Shown: positions 25,522 to 34,071, numbered from the stretch's first letter. The stretch: 64,000 bases of DNA from CAVOKN01 sp963696505 (GCA_963696505.1 CAVOKN010000007.1:186001-250000); one strand, 5' to 3'. Numbers and translations are program-made. The notes: generated from the letters alone by a model not told the origin.

Positions 25522-25558
25522 TTGTTGCATGATGAATGATCGTTTGTTGCATTGCAAC
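25522..25558. promoter_or_regulatory. Candidate LysR operator
   Basis: TTGTTGCAT occurs at 25522-25530 and again at 25544-25552. The second copy extends into GTTGCATTGCAAC (25546-25558), a palindrome with one unpaired central base. It lies between the divergent LysR gene and the small ORF, the usual site for LysR binding. Confidence 0.65.
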
Positions 25559-25612
25559 AGAAACGCTAGATTGCGACCTTGCCCCGGCTGGGGGAGTTCC
25601 TGGAGTCCTGCA

Positions 25613-25792
25613 ATGACAACCAACATCGACCGTCTCGACATCGAAGCCCATGTGGCGCGTGCGCGCAGGATGCGCAGCGAGGCGACGGGGGAATTGATCT
25701 TCGCCGCCGCCCGCGGCCTGCGAAACCTGATCTCGGCCCTGCTCGTCAAGCTTGAGCACCTGATTCACCACCGTCCGGCTGCCCAGCACTGA
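25613..25792 (+). CDS. Small conserved protein divergent from a LysR gene
   Basis: A 59-residue basic protein (MTTNIDRLDIEAHVARARRM, then GLRNLISALLVKLEHLIHH). The N-terminal ...ARRMRSEATGELI segment resembles the small RSP_7527-type proteins found in many proteobacteria, which have no known role. It has no membrane segment of full length. ATG 25613 follows GGAG at an acceptable distance. Its position next to a divergent LysR regulator suggests regulated expression. Confidence 0.6.
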   Translation: MTTNIDRLDIEAHVARARRMRSEATGELIFAAARGLRNLISALLVKLEHLIHHRPAAQH

Positions 25793-25830
25793 GGCCCGGA
25801 TAGAGATCACCCACGGGGCGTGCCGCGGCC

Positions 25831-25848
25831 GCCGACCGATCGGTCGGC
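25831..25848. promoter_or_regulatory. Perfect 18-bp palindrome
   Basis: GCCGACCGATCGGTCGGC is self-complementary with no spacer. It lies in the 240-base gap between the small ORF and the zinc/iron-chelating protein gene. No T-run follows, so an operator (TetR-like symmetry) is at least as likely as a terminator. Confidence 0.55.
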
Positions 25849-25912
25849 GCCTGTGGCATGTCCCTGGGTGCCCCGCAGCCGCGGCGCGGCCCACTGTGCC
25901 GTCGGCTGAACA

Positions 25913-25921
25913 CTGACTTTC
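25913..25921 (+). repeat. CTGACTTTC copy 7
   Basis: Intergenic, upstream of the YkgJ-family gene; preceded by A. Confidence 0.9.
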
Positions 25922-26036
25922 GCCGCACCTGACGCCGTCGCATACGGCTGCTATCCTTGCGCTGCCGCGGCTTGCCCGCCCTTTCCTACTTTTTTGCACG
26001 CGCGAACCCGCGCTCGCGTTCCCACCGCTCCCGATC

Positions 26037-26675
26037 ATGGATCAGCAGCCCGACAGCGCCACGCCAGGGCGCGCCGACTTTCCCGAGGCCGAGTTGCGGT
26101 TGCCCTGGCTGCGACTGCTGCTCGACGTGCACCGCATTACCGACTGCGGCGTGGCGGCCGGGGTGGCGCGCGGCGTGGAGGCGGGGCGGCAACTTGCCTG
26201 CGCCCGCGGCTGTGCAAGCTGCTGCCGCACCCACACCGACATACCGGTCTATCCGCTGGAACTGATGGGCATCGCCTGGTACGTGAATGAAACGCTGGCG
26301 GAACCGGTGCGCGGCCGCGTGCTGGCGCAGATGCAGGAGTGCCGCAACCGCCCGGCCTGCCCTTTCCTGGTGGACGACGCCTGCGCCATCCACCCGCTGC
26401 GTCCCATGGCCTGCCGCCACTTCAACGTCTTTGATCGGCCCTGCGCCGAAGGCGAGGACGCCTTTCACACCCGGCGCGGCGACGTGCTGAACCCGGAGCG
26501 CGCCTTCATGGATCGGGCGCTGGAGCGCATGCTGGAACATCACGGTGTCGCCGATCCGGTTGAGCGACGCCGCCGCGTGCTCAACGGCGAAGTCCATCGC
26601 CTGGCGCAGAGCTTGCGCGAGATGCGTTGGGAGAATCTGGCGGCGCGGATCGTTGCCGCCACACCGCGGCACTGA
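26037..26675 (+). CDS. YkgJ-family cysteine cluster protein
   Basis: A 212-residue protein with the clustered cysteines of the YkgJ/CxxCxxCC (zinc/iron-chelating) family: ACARGCASCCRTH near residue 60, then NRPACPFLVDDACAIHPLRP and ACRHFNVFDRPC. The pattern suggests a metal or Fe-S site. The biochemical role of the family is unknown, though fusions to flagellar or SAM enzymes are reported. Start ATG 26037. It is the first gene after a CTGACTTTC copy at 25913. Confidence 0.85.
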   Translation: MDQQPDSATPGRADFPEAELRLPWLRLLLDVHRITDCGVAAGVARGVEAGRQLACARGCASCCRTHTDIPVYPLELMGIAWYVNETLAEPVRGRVLAQMQECRNRPACPFLVDDACAIHPLRPMACRHFNVFDRPCAEGEDAFHTRRGDVLNPERAFMDRALERMLEHHGVADPVERRRRVLNGEVHRLAQSLREMRWENLAARIVAATPRH

Positions 26676-26720
26676 AGCCGGATCGGCCACGCAGGCCGGC
26701 TGTGCGGGCTCGCCAAGCCC

Positions 26721-27029
26721 TCAGACTGCGACTTCTGCTTCGCAGCGCCGGGAAGCGTCGACTTGGGTGCAGACCCGGTTGCGCCCGAGATGCTTGGCCA
26801 GGTAAAGGGCCTGATCGGCGCGACGGATCAGGGCATAGCCCATGTCTGCCTGCTCCTCCGGGTAGGGCCAGGCGACGCCGAGGCTTGCGCTCAGGTGCAG
26901 TTCCGGCAGGTCGCCCAGGGTGACTCTTGCGACCGCCTGGCGCGGGCGCTCCGCCACGAGCAGGGCGCTGTTGCTGTCGGCGTGGTTGAGGAACAGCACG
27001 AACTCCTCGCCGTGTCGCCTGCGCGGCAT
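26721..27029 (-). pseudogene. C-terminal remnant of a GGDEF diguanylate cyclase
   Basis: RHGEEFVLFLNHADSN, LPELHLSASLGVAWP and RRADQALYLAKHLGRNRV are the second half of a GGDEF domain. The first half, including the substrate-binding N-terminal part, is missing, and the active-site loop reads GEEF rather than GGEEF. The plus-strand sequence upstream (27030-27102) is the hprK leader. A non-functional fragment that probably marks a rearrangement. Confidence 0.75.
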
Positions 27030-27102
27030 TCACAGTTCCGCCCGACACTGCTATCGTATCTGGCTTCGCACCCACTCCGGGCGCACGCAACAGACCCTGG
27101 CA

Positions 27103-28071
27103 ATGCCCATTACCGTAAGCAAGCTGCTCGACGACCCGATGCTCGGGCTGCGGGTCGTGGCCGGCGAGAGCGGCCTCGACCGCGTCATCACCACGGCGGA
27201 ACTCAACCGTCCGGCGCTGGAACTGACCGGATTCTTCTCCGAATTCCGCTCCGAGCGCATCCAGATCTTCGGCAACGGCGAATCCGCCTTCGTACGCGCC
27301 AACGACGGCGACCCGGCGCTCGATCGCGTGCTTCAGCAGGTGCTGTCGCAAGACGTGCCCTGCGCCATCGTCACCAACAACCGGCAGGCGCCGCCCGCGC
27401 TGTGCCGCCGCGGCGATGCCGCCGGGATTCCGGTGCTGACCTGCCCGCACCACACCACCAAGCTCTACAAGCGCCTGTGGGAGAACCTGGAGGTGGAGTT
27501 CGCGCCCGAGACCACGGTGCACGGCGTGCTCATGGAAGTTCATGACATGGGCGTGCTGATCCAGGGCAAGAGCAGTGTGGGCAAGAGCGAGGTGGCGCTG
27601 GAACTGGTGCGCCGCGGCTTCCACCTGGTGGCCGACGACGCCGTCACCATCCAGTGCCTGAACGATTCCATCCTCGTCGGACGCGGCTCCGAACTGCTGC
27701 CCTTCCACATGGAGGCGCGCGGCCTGGGGATCATCGACGTCAGCCGCCTGTTCGGCGCCGCCGCCATCCGCCAGGACAAGCGCATCACCCTGGTGATCAC
27801 CCTGGTGGAGTGGGAGCAGGCCGCCGAGTACGACCGCACCGGGCTCAGTGACGAGGTGGCGACCATTCTCGACGTGCAGGTGCCCCACGTCACGATCCCG
27901 GTCAAGCCGGGGCGCAGCATGAGCACGCTGGTGGAGATCGCGGCGCTCAACCAGAAGCTCAAGAACATGGGCGTGGACACCGCCCGGCTGATGGCCGAGC
28001 GCCTGGCGCGCGAGCTGTGCGCCGGACCTGACGAGGAAGGTCCCGGTCCGCGCCGATCGATGCGCGACTGA
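27103..28071 (+). CDS. hprK: HPr kinase/phosphorylase
   Basis: A 322-residue enzyme that phosphorylates and dephosphorylates Ser46 of HPr. The N-terminal domain starts MPITVSKLLDDPMLGLRVVAG. The P-loop is GKSSVGKSE, the catalytic segment is LVADDAVTIQ, and the family signature EARGLGIIDVSRLFG is intact. In betaproteobacteria hprK usually sits with rpoN, ptsN and rapZ, but none of these is adjacent here. Regulatory rather than carbon-uptake roles are typical where the PTS is incomplete. Confidence 0.96.
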   Translation: MPITVSKLLDDPMLGLRVVAGESGLDRVITTAELNRPALELTGFFSEFRSERIQIFGNGESAFVRANDGDPALDRVLQQVLSQDVPCAIVTNNRQAPPALCRRGDAAGIPVLTCPHHTTKLYKRLWENLEVEFAPETTVHGVLMEVHDMGVLIQGKSSVGKSEVALELVRRGFHLVADDAVTIQCLNDSILVGRGSELLPFHMEARGLGIIDVSRLFGAAAIRQDKRITLVITLVEWEQAAEYDRTGLSDEVATILDVQVPHVTIPVKPGRSMSTLVEIAALNQKLKNMGVDTARLMAERLARELCAGPDEEGPGPRRSMRD

Positions 28072-28087
28072 GAGTCCCGCCCCCCGC

Positions 28088-29122
28088 TCAGCGGGTGTGC
28101 AGTTCCACCACGTCGCGATCGGCGACGACGTGGTCCGGCCCCACCTGCTGGCCGTCGAAGTTGCCGCTGCCCCACAGCCGGGCGTACTTGAGTGCGTCCG
28201 CGATGTCCTGGTGCACCAGTCGTGCCACGTCCAGCACCGTCTGGCCGCGCCGGACCGTGAAGGGCTTCGATCGCTCCGCCGCCTTGCCCGGCGCCTTGGT
28301 GTAGACCCGTACCAAGGCCAGGGCGCGGAACAGCAGCGGCGCCAGCTCGTTGAGTCCCTGCCCGGTCAGCGCCGAAGTCGCCAGCGCCGGATAAGCGACC
28401 CCGAGCAGCTCCTCCAGCACCTGCACCTCGCCCGGGTCGGGGTCGAGATCGCACTTGTTGGCCAGCAGCAGCGTCGGCAGATGCACGCGGAACGGGTCGG
28501 GCAGGGTCGCACCGTCCTCCTGCGTCTCGGGCACCGCCGCAGGCAGGCCGGGCCAGCTCTCGCTCAGCGAAATGCGCCGCTCGCCGAGCTGGCTGCGGAT
28601 GGCGAGCACGTGGTCCATGCAACCGGCATCGGCAAGGTCCACCGTGAGCAGAATGCCGTCGCAAAAACGCAGCAGCCCCGGCACCCAGGGGTCGAGGTGG
28701 CCGCTGCCCACCGGTGGCAGATCCACGAGCTGGATGTGGATGTCATCGAAGGGCAGCATGCCGGGCAGCGGCAGGCGCGTGGTGCCGGGGTAGGGGCCGG
28801 CGGCGGCGTGGGAGCCGGTGAGCAGGGCATGCAGGCTGGATTTGCCGGCGTTGGGCGGCCCCACCAGGCAGACTTGCGCCGCGCCCTCGCGCCGCACCGA
28901 GTGCAGCGAGTCGCCGTGGCCGCCACCCTTGCGCGGGCCGGCCAGTTCGTCGGTCAATTCCTTGATGCGCGACTTGATGTCGCCCTGAAGGCGCTCCGTC
29001 CCCTTGTGCTTGGGGATGGTGCGCAGCATCTCGCGCAGGCAGTCGAGCCGTTCCTTAGGCTCGCGGGCGCGGCGATAGGCCTCGTCGGCCTTCTTGTATT
29101 CGGGGGAGAGGTTGGCGGGCAT
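28088..29122 (-). CDS. Obg/DRG-type GTPase with TGS domain
   Basis: A 344-residue protein with G1 GPPNAGKSS (near residue 90), PGTTRLPLPG (G2), a G3 variant LVDLPPVGSG in which the usual DxPG is replaced, and G4 LLANKCDLD. Residues 275-344 are a TGS domain (FTVRRGQTVLDVARLVHQDI, then VADRDVVELHTR). N-terminal residues 1-75 form a charged helical region. It resembles the archaeal/eukaryotic DRG layout more than Obg. Substrate or ribosomal partner unknown. Nine bases from the CorA-like gene upstream, so probably co-transcribed. Confidence 0.88.
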   Translation of the reverse strand: MPANLSPEYKKADEAYRRAREPKERLDCLREMLRTIPKHKGTERLQGDIKSRIKELTDELAGPRKGGGHGDSLHSVRREGAAQVCLVGPPNAGKSSLHALLTGSHAAAGPYPGTTRLPLPGMLPFDDIHIQLVDLPPVGSGHLDPWVPGLLRFCDGILLTVDLADAGCMDHVLAIRSQLGERRISLSESWPGLPAAVPETQEDGATLPDPFRVHLPTLLLANKCDLDPDPGEVQVLEELLGVAYPALATSALTGQGLNELAPLLFRALALVRVYTKAPGKAAERSKPFTVRRGQTVLDVARLVHQDIADALKYARLWGSGNFDGQQVGPDHVVADRDVVELHTR

Positions 29123-29131
29123 GGCGTGTTT

Positions 29132-30772
29132 TCAGGCGCGCGGGCGTTTGCGCCACACCTTTGCCAGCGCGGCAAACTTGGCGCGCAGCGGCAGGCGATC
29201 GTCGGACAGGTCTTCGAGAAAGTCGGACAGGCGCTTGGAGCGTGCGACGGCAAAGAAGATCAGAGCGGTTGTAGGCAGGGCGACCAGCAGGAAGTATGCA
29301 ATGCGCAAAGTCAGCGGCTGATCGGCGGCGGCGAGCAGGTTCATGCCGAGGAAGCCGGTGGTCACGGTGGCGATCAGGCCGAAGGTGGTGACCACGGTGA
29401 GCCTCACCACGGTGTTGGCCTGGCGCCGCAGCGAGTCGCTGTCCAGGTAGTCGCTCATGTCCTGGATCTCCTGGCGCACTTCCTGGAACAGACGGTCGGT
29501 CTCGAGATGATCCGTGCATAGCCGGAACAGCTCGCGCGCCTGGGCCTGGTTGGCGATGTCGTGGAACCAGTAGCGGTGGGTGAAGCGCAGGAAGATCTCG
29601 AATGCCTGGCGGATCGTGCGCTTGAAGCGCTTGACCGATTCCGGGTCGTGTATGTCGAGCTTGTTCAGCGCCACCACCAGCCGGTCCGAAAGCATCAGCA
29701 GCGACGCCTTGTGGAAGTGGCCGATCAGGCACAGCAGGAAGTACTGGTGGCGGAACTGGCCCAGCACGCCGGTCTCGCGGTCGGTGAAGAAGGGCTGCCG
29801 CGCGTTGCCCACCACCACCAGGGCGTGGCCGCAGCACAGGAAGCGGGTGTCGGGGCCGCCCGGCGTGTCGCTCCAGTAGCGGTCGTAGCAGTAGCGGTGC
29901 TCGAAGCCGAGCAGGTGCCGTTCCGAATAGGGCAGGGCGTCGCCGCTGCCGGGGGCGCCCACCAGCGCGAGTCGCACCCAGTCGGCGCGTTCCAGCGCAT
30001 GCGGATCGTCGAGCGCGAGGTAGGCCATCAGCGGCATGCGGTAGTACTCGATCTGGCGGTAGCGGATCGCCCCCGCCTGGGGCGAGTGGTGCAGCGCGAG
30101 CGGGCGCAGCAGGAACTCCCAGTGGGCGGCGATGCAGGGGGCGCGATGGCGGCCGACGAACTCCAGATACTTCTCGCGCCGTTCGTAGTCCGACACCGCG
30201 AGCACGGCTCCGTCCGCCGCCAGCCATTCGGCGCGGGCTAGGCAATGGGTGCCGCTGCCGTCCGCCTCCCAGTGCGGCGGATAGGCACGGCCGAAGCGGT
30301 AGAGCGTGTCCTGCGCAAGCGTCAGCGGCAGGTCGTCGGCGAAGATCTCCAGCGCCAGCACCATCACGTCTATGTCATAGAAAAAGTAGAGGTCGACGTG
30401 GGCGACTTCGAAGCTTACCGGCGCGTCGCCGCTGCGGTGGGTCATGCGCACGCGGGCGATGTCGGAGCGACGAAAGACGCGGATCGGCGACTCCGAAGGT
30501 GCGCGCTCGCGGCCCAGCCCCTCGCCGTAGAGGAAGCGCTGGACGTGGGGCAGGAAGGTGACGAACTCGCTGTAGTGGCGCTCCTGGAATTCGCCCGGGT
30601 CGCCGGTGAATTCGTCCTCCAGTTCGCGCCAGGGGTTGTCCGCCGCCGTCTGCGCCAGCGGTTCCCAGTGCTTCTGGATCTGCGCGTTGTCCCGCAGCGG
30701 CATGAGCTGCAAGGGCCAGAGCAGGATCTGGCGGAAATGCCGCACGCGCTTCGCTACTTCGCTTGTCGCCAT
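29132..30772 (-). CDS. CorA-like membrane protein
   Basis: A 546-residue protein with a large soluble N-terminal part and two C-terminal transmembrane helices. The first ends in GFLGMNLLAA, which carries the GMN core of CorA-type Mg2+ channels. FFYDIDVMVLALEIF and FFTDRETGVLGQFRHQYFL are diagnostic of the larger uncharacterised CorA-like group. ATG 30772 is preferred over an earlier ATG 30826 because the latter lies in a repeat element (30793-30836). Ion transport is likely but unproven. Confidence 0.8.
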   Translation of the reverse strand: MATSEVAKRVRHFRQILLWPLQLMPLRDNAQIQKHWEPLAQTAADNPWRELEDEFTGDPGEFQERHYSEFVTFLPHVQRFLYGEGLGRERAPSESPIRVFRRSDIARVRMTHRSGDAPVSFEVAHVDLYFFYDIDVMVLALEIFADDLPLTLAQDTLYRFGRAYPPHWEADGSGTHCLARAEWLAADGAVLAVSDYERREKYLEFVGRHRAPCIAAHWEFLLRPLALHHSPQAGAIRYRQIEYYRMPLMAYLALDDPHALERADWVRLALVGAPGSGDALPYSERHLLGFEHRYCYDRYWSDTPGGPDTRFLCCGHALVVVGNARQPFFTDRETGVLGQFRHQYFLLCLIGHFHKASLLMLSDRLVVALNKLDIHDPESVKRFKRTIRQAFEIFLRFTHRYWFHDIANQAQARELFRLCTDHLETDRLFQEVRQEIQDMSDYLDSDSLRRQANTVVRLTVVTTFGLIATVTTGFLGMNLLAAADQPLTLRIAYFLLVALPTTALIFFAVARSKRLSDFLEDLSDDRLPLRAKFAALAKVWRKRPRA

Positions 30773-30792
30773 TCTTCCCTTTTCCGCGTCTC

Positions 30793-30836
30793 GCGTAGGT
30801 CGGCCGAAGCGCAGCGGAGCCGACATGGGGCGTTGA
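30793..30836. repeat. Intergenic hairpin repeat, GTAGGTCGGC type
   Basis: GTAGGTCGGCCGAAGCGCAG followed by CGGAGCCGACATGGGG. Arms GTCGGC and GCCGAC pair around an AAGCGCAGCG loop. This resembles a widespread proteobacterial intergenic repeat. A single copy was noticed in this window. Confidence 0.7.
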
Positions 30837-30999
30837 CAGTGACTGCAAGCGCCGGCGTCCTACCACCATGCCGCCAGGATGGCGGCGCTCCCGGTTCGGC
30901 GTTGACGAATGCCGCGCAAGGCCCCGACGCGCATTCTGGCAGAAGCTACCCGCTGCGGCGGAGTACACTCCGAGTTGCCCATCGCGCGACCCCGGCTCC

Positions 31000-31701
31000 A
31001 TGATTCCCCTGCACGACGACAATGCCACCGAGCGGCCGCCGATCTTCACCGTGCTGCTGATCGTCGCGTGCGTGCTCGCCTTCCTGTGGCAGCTCTCCCT
31101 GGGCAAGGCACAGCAGCGGGCGATCATGGCGCTGGGCGTGATACCCGCCGTGCTGCTGGGCGAGCGCCGGCTCGCGCCGGAACTGGCGCTGATCCCGCCC
31201 GAGCTGACGATGTTCACCAGCATGTTTCTCCACGGCGGCTGGATGCACCTCATCGGCAACATGCTCTACCTGTGGGTGTTCGGCAACAACATTGAGGACG
31301 CCATGGGCCACCTGCGCTTCCTCGTGTTCTACCTGTTGTGCGGCGTGGCGGCGGTGTTCGCCCAGGCGCTGCCCGACCCTTCCTCGACGATCCCGATGAT
31401 CGGCGCCAGCGGCGCCATCTCCGGGGTGCTCGGCGCCTACCTGCTGCTTTATCCCAACGCCCGCGTGCTGGTGGGCATCCCGATCTTCGTCTACATCCAT
31501 GCCACGCGCCTGCCCGCGCTGCTGGTGCTGGGCTTCTGGTTCGTGCTGCAGATCGTCAGTTCGATTCTCGCCAGCGCAGGCGAGGGCGGCGTGGCCTGGG
31601 GCGCGCACATCGGCGGCTTCGTCGCCGGCATGCTGCTGCTGCCTTTCCTCAAGCGCCCCGGCGTGCGCTACTTTCAGCCGGGCAGGCGCTACGTTAACTG
31701 A
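31000..31701 (+). CDS. Rhomboid family intramembrane serine protease
   Basis: A 233-residue, six- or seven-helix membrane protein. The catalytic Ser lies in GASGAISGVLGAYL, the catalytic His in WGAHIGGFVAGML, and loop 1 has FLHGGWMHLIGNMLYLW with the conserved HxxxN. Cleaves transmembrane segments of unknown substrates. Its TGA stop overlaps a CTGACTTTC copy (31700-31708, inverted), whose last base starts the next gene. Confidence 0.92.
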   Translation: MIPLHDDNATERPPIFTVLLIVACVLAFLWQLSLGKAQQRAIMALGVIPAVLLGERRLAPELALIPPELTMFTSMFLHGGWMHLIGNMLYLWVFGNNIEDAMGHLRFLVFYLLCGVAAVFAQALPDPSSTIPMIGASGAISGVLGAYLLLYPNARVLVGIPIFVYIHATRLPALLVLGFWFVLQIVSSILASAGEGGVAWGAHIGGFVAGMLLLPFLKRPGVRYFQPGRRYVN

Positions 31702-31708
31702 AAGTCAG
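31700..31708 (-). repeat. CTGACTTTC copy 8
   Basis: Spans the last two bases of the rhomboid stop to the first base of the permease GTG start; preceded by A. Confidence 0.9.
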
Positions 31709-32865
31709 TGTTCCTGATACGGCTCATCCTCAAGAACGCCCTGCGCCACCGGCTGCGCACCCTGCTGACCCTGCTCGGCCTGATCGTCGCGGTGGTGGCC
31801 TTCGGCCTGCTGCAAACCGTGGTGGACGCCTGGTACGCGGGCGCCGAGGGTGCCTCCTCGGCGCGCCTGGTGACGCGCAACGCGATCTCGCTGGTGTTCC
31901 CGCTGCCGCTCACCTATCGCCAGAAGCTCAAGAGCGTGGACGGCGTGCGCGCCGTGAGCAATGCCAACTGGTTCGGCGGCATCTACAAGGAGGCGAAGAA
32001 CTTCTTCCCCCAGTTCGCCGTCGATTCGGGAACCTACTTTGCCCTCTATCCCGAGTACCGCATCGCCGAGAACGAGCTGAAAGACTTCATGCGCGACCGC
32101 AAGGGCGCGGTGGTGGGGCGCAAGCTCGCCGCAACCTACGGTTTCAAGATCGGCGATCAGGTGACGCTCAAGGGCACCATCTTCCCCGGCAACTGGGAAT
32201 TCACGGTGCGCGCGATCTACGACGGACGCAGCGCCGGGACCGACACCTCACAGTTCTTCTTCCACTGGGACTACCTCAACGAGACCCTGCTCAAGACCGT
32301 GCCGCGCCGTGCCAACACCGTCGGCGTATATGTGCTGGAGATCGCCGAACCGTCGCGGGCGGCGGAACTGAGCCGCGCCGTGGACGCCCAGTTCCGCAAC
32401 TCCATCGCCGAGACCCTGACCGAGACCGAGAAGGCCTTCCAGTTGTCATTCGTGTCGATGACCGAGGCCATCGTCGTGGCGATCCGCGCCGTGTCCTTCC
32501 TGGTGATCTTCATCATCATGGCGGTGATGGCCAACACCATGGCCATGACGGCGCGGGAGCGCATCGCCGAATACGCCACCCTCAAGGCGCTGGGCTTCGG
32601 CCCGGGCTTCATCGCGCTGCTGATTGCGGGGGAATCGCTGGCCATCGCCCTCGGCGGCGCGGCGCTGGGCATCGCGCTCACCTACCCGGTGGCGGACGCC
32701 TTCGGCGGACTGATGGGCTCGCTGTTCCCGGTGTTCCGCGTCGGCGAGAACACGGTTTGGATGCAGATCGCATGCGGACTGCTGGTCGGCACGGTGGCGG
32801 CGCTTTTCCCCGCCTGGCGAGCGGCGCGCGTGCGCATCGTCGATGGCTTGCGCCGCATCGGCTGA
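31708..32865 (+). CDS. FtsX/MacB-type ABC permease 1
   Basis: A 385-residue permease with one N-terminal helix (LILKNALRHRLRTLLTLLG, then IVAVVAFGLLQTVV), a large periplasmic domain and three C-terminal helices (AVSFLVIFIIMAVMANTM, AEYATLKALGFGP, PAWRAARVRIVDGLR). The start is GTG 31708. There is no ribosome-binding site between it and the rhomboid stop six bases upstream, so it is translationally coupled or has lost its leader. It is followed by permease 2 after four bases. Probably driven by the ATPase at 17367-18083. Confidence 0.88.
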   Translation: MFLIRLILKNALRHRLRTLLTLLGLIVAVVAFGLLQTVVDAWYAGAEGASSARLVTRNAISLVFPLPLTYRQKLKSVDGVRAVSNANWFGGIYKEAKNFFPQFAVDSGTYFALYPEYRIAENELKDFMRDRKGAVVGRKLAATYGFKIGDQVTLKGTIFPGNWEFTVRAIYDGRSAGTDTSQFFFHWDYLNETLLKTVPRRANTVGVYVLEIAEPSRAAELSRAVDAQFRNSIAETLTETEKAFQLSFVSMTEAIVVAIRAVSFLVIFIIMAVMANTMAMTARERIAEYATLKALGFGPGFIALLIAGESLAIALGGAALGIALTYPVADAFGGLMGSLFPVFRVGENTVWMQIACGLLVGTVAALFPAWRAARVRIVDGLRRIG

Positions 32866-32869
32866 TTCG

Positions 32870-34042
32870 ATGGTCATTCCTCTCAGCTACAGCCTGCGCA
32901 ATCTCTCGACGCGCAAGCTCACCACGGCGCTCACCGCCGGGGGGATGGCGCTGGTGGTGTTCGTGTTCGCGGCGGTGCTGATGCTGGAGGCCGGGCTCAA
33001 GCGTACCCTGGTGGACACCGGCTCCTACGACAATGTCGTGGTCGTCCGCAAGGGCTCGGGCAGCGAGGTGCAGAGCGGCGTCGAGCGCTTGCAGGCGGCC
33101 ATCGTCGAAAGCCAGCCTCAGGTCGCCCTCGATGCCCAGGGGCGACGTCTCGTGTCCAAGGAAACCGTGGTGCTGATCTCGCTCAACAAGCGCGGCGCGG
33201 CGGGCGACAAGCCCGCCAACGTCGTGATCCGCGGCGTCGGCGATGTGGGTTTCGCGTTGCGGCCGCAGGTTCGGCTCACCGCCGGCCGCATGTTCCGCCC
33301 CGGCAGCGACGAGGTCATCGCCGGACGCTCGGTGGCACAGCGTTTCAATGGCGCCGGGCTGGGCGAGACGGTGCGCTTCGGCGGCCGGGAGTGGCGCGTC
33401 GCAGGCATCTTCGACGCCGGCAACACCGGCTTCGATTCCGAGATCTGGGGTGACGTTGACCAGCTCATGCCGGCCTTCCGCCGCCCGGTGTATTCATCCA
33501 TGCTGCTGCGCCTGGCCGACCCGGCGGGGTTCGACGCGCTGGCGAAGGCGGTGGAGGACGACCCGCGCGTCAAGCTCGACGTCAAGCGCGAGGTGCAGTA
33601 CTACGCCGACCAGTCCGAGGCGCTGTCGCGCTTCATACGCTACCTTGGCATCACGCTGTCGGTGATCTTCTCCATCGGTGCGGTGATTGGCGCCATGATC
33701 ACCATGTACGCCGCGGTGGCCAGCCGCACCGCAGAGATCGGCACCCTGCGCGCGCTGGGCTTTCGTCGCAGCGCCGTGCTGGCGGCCTTCCTCGCCGAGT
33801 CGCTGTTCCTCAGCCTGCTCGGCGGCATCGCCGGCGTGGCGCTGGCATCGACCATGCAGCTCTACACCGTGTCCACCATGAACTGGCAGTCCTTCGGCGA
33901 ACTCGCCTTCAGCTTCACGCTGACGCCGGGCATCGTCGCGCAGAGCCTCGGCTTTGCGCTCGTCATGGGGCTGGCGGGCGGCGTGCTGCCTGCCGCACGC
34001 GCCGCGCGCATGAATATCGTGGCCGCCCTGCGCGCCGCGTAG
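32870..34042 (+). CDS. FtsX/MacB-type ABC permease 2
   Basis: A 390-residue paralogue of permease 1: N-terminal MVIPLSYSLRNLSTRKLTTA and a helix LVVFVFAAVLMLEAGL, a periplasmic domain (ETVVLISLNKRG), then three helices with TAEIGTLRALGFRRSAVLAA and PAARAARMNIVAALRAA. Two different FtsX subunits, one ATPase and one HlyD adaptor form a common four-gene efflux cassette. Here the cassette is split over 13.6 kb. Confidence 0.88.
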   Translation: MVIPLSYSLRNLSTRKLTTALTAGGMALVVFVFAAVLMLEAGLKRTLVDTGSYDNVVVVRKGSGSEVQSGVERLQAAIVESQPQVALDAQGRRLVSKETVVLISLNKRGAAGDKPANVVIRGVGDVGFALRPQVRLTAGRMFRPGSDEVIAGRSVAQRFNGAGLGETVRFGGREWRVAGIFDAGNTGFDSEIWGDVDQLMPAFRRPVYSSMLLRLADPAGFDALAKAVEDDPRVKLDVKREVQYYADQSEALSRFIRYLGITLSVIFSIGAVIGAMITMYAAVASRTAEIGTLRALGFRRSAVLAAFLAESLFLSLLGGIAGVALASTMQLYTVSTMNWQSFGELAFSFTLTPGIVAQSLGFALVMGLAGGVLPAARAARMNIVAALRAA

Positions 34043-34071
34043 CCGCAGGGGATGAACACGGCAAAGCCGTT

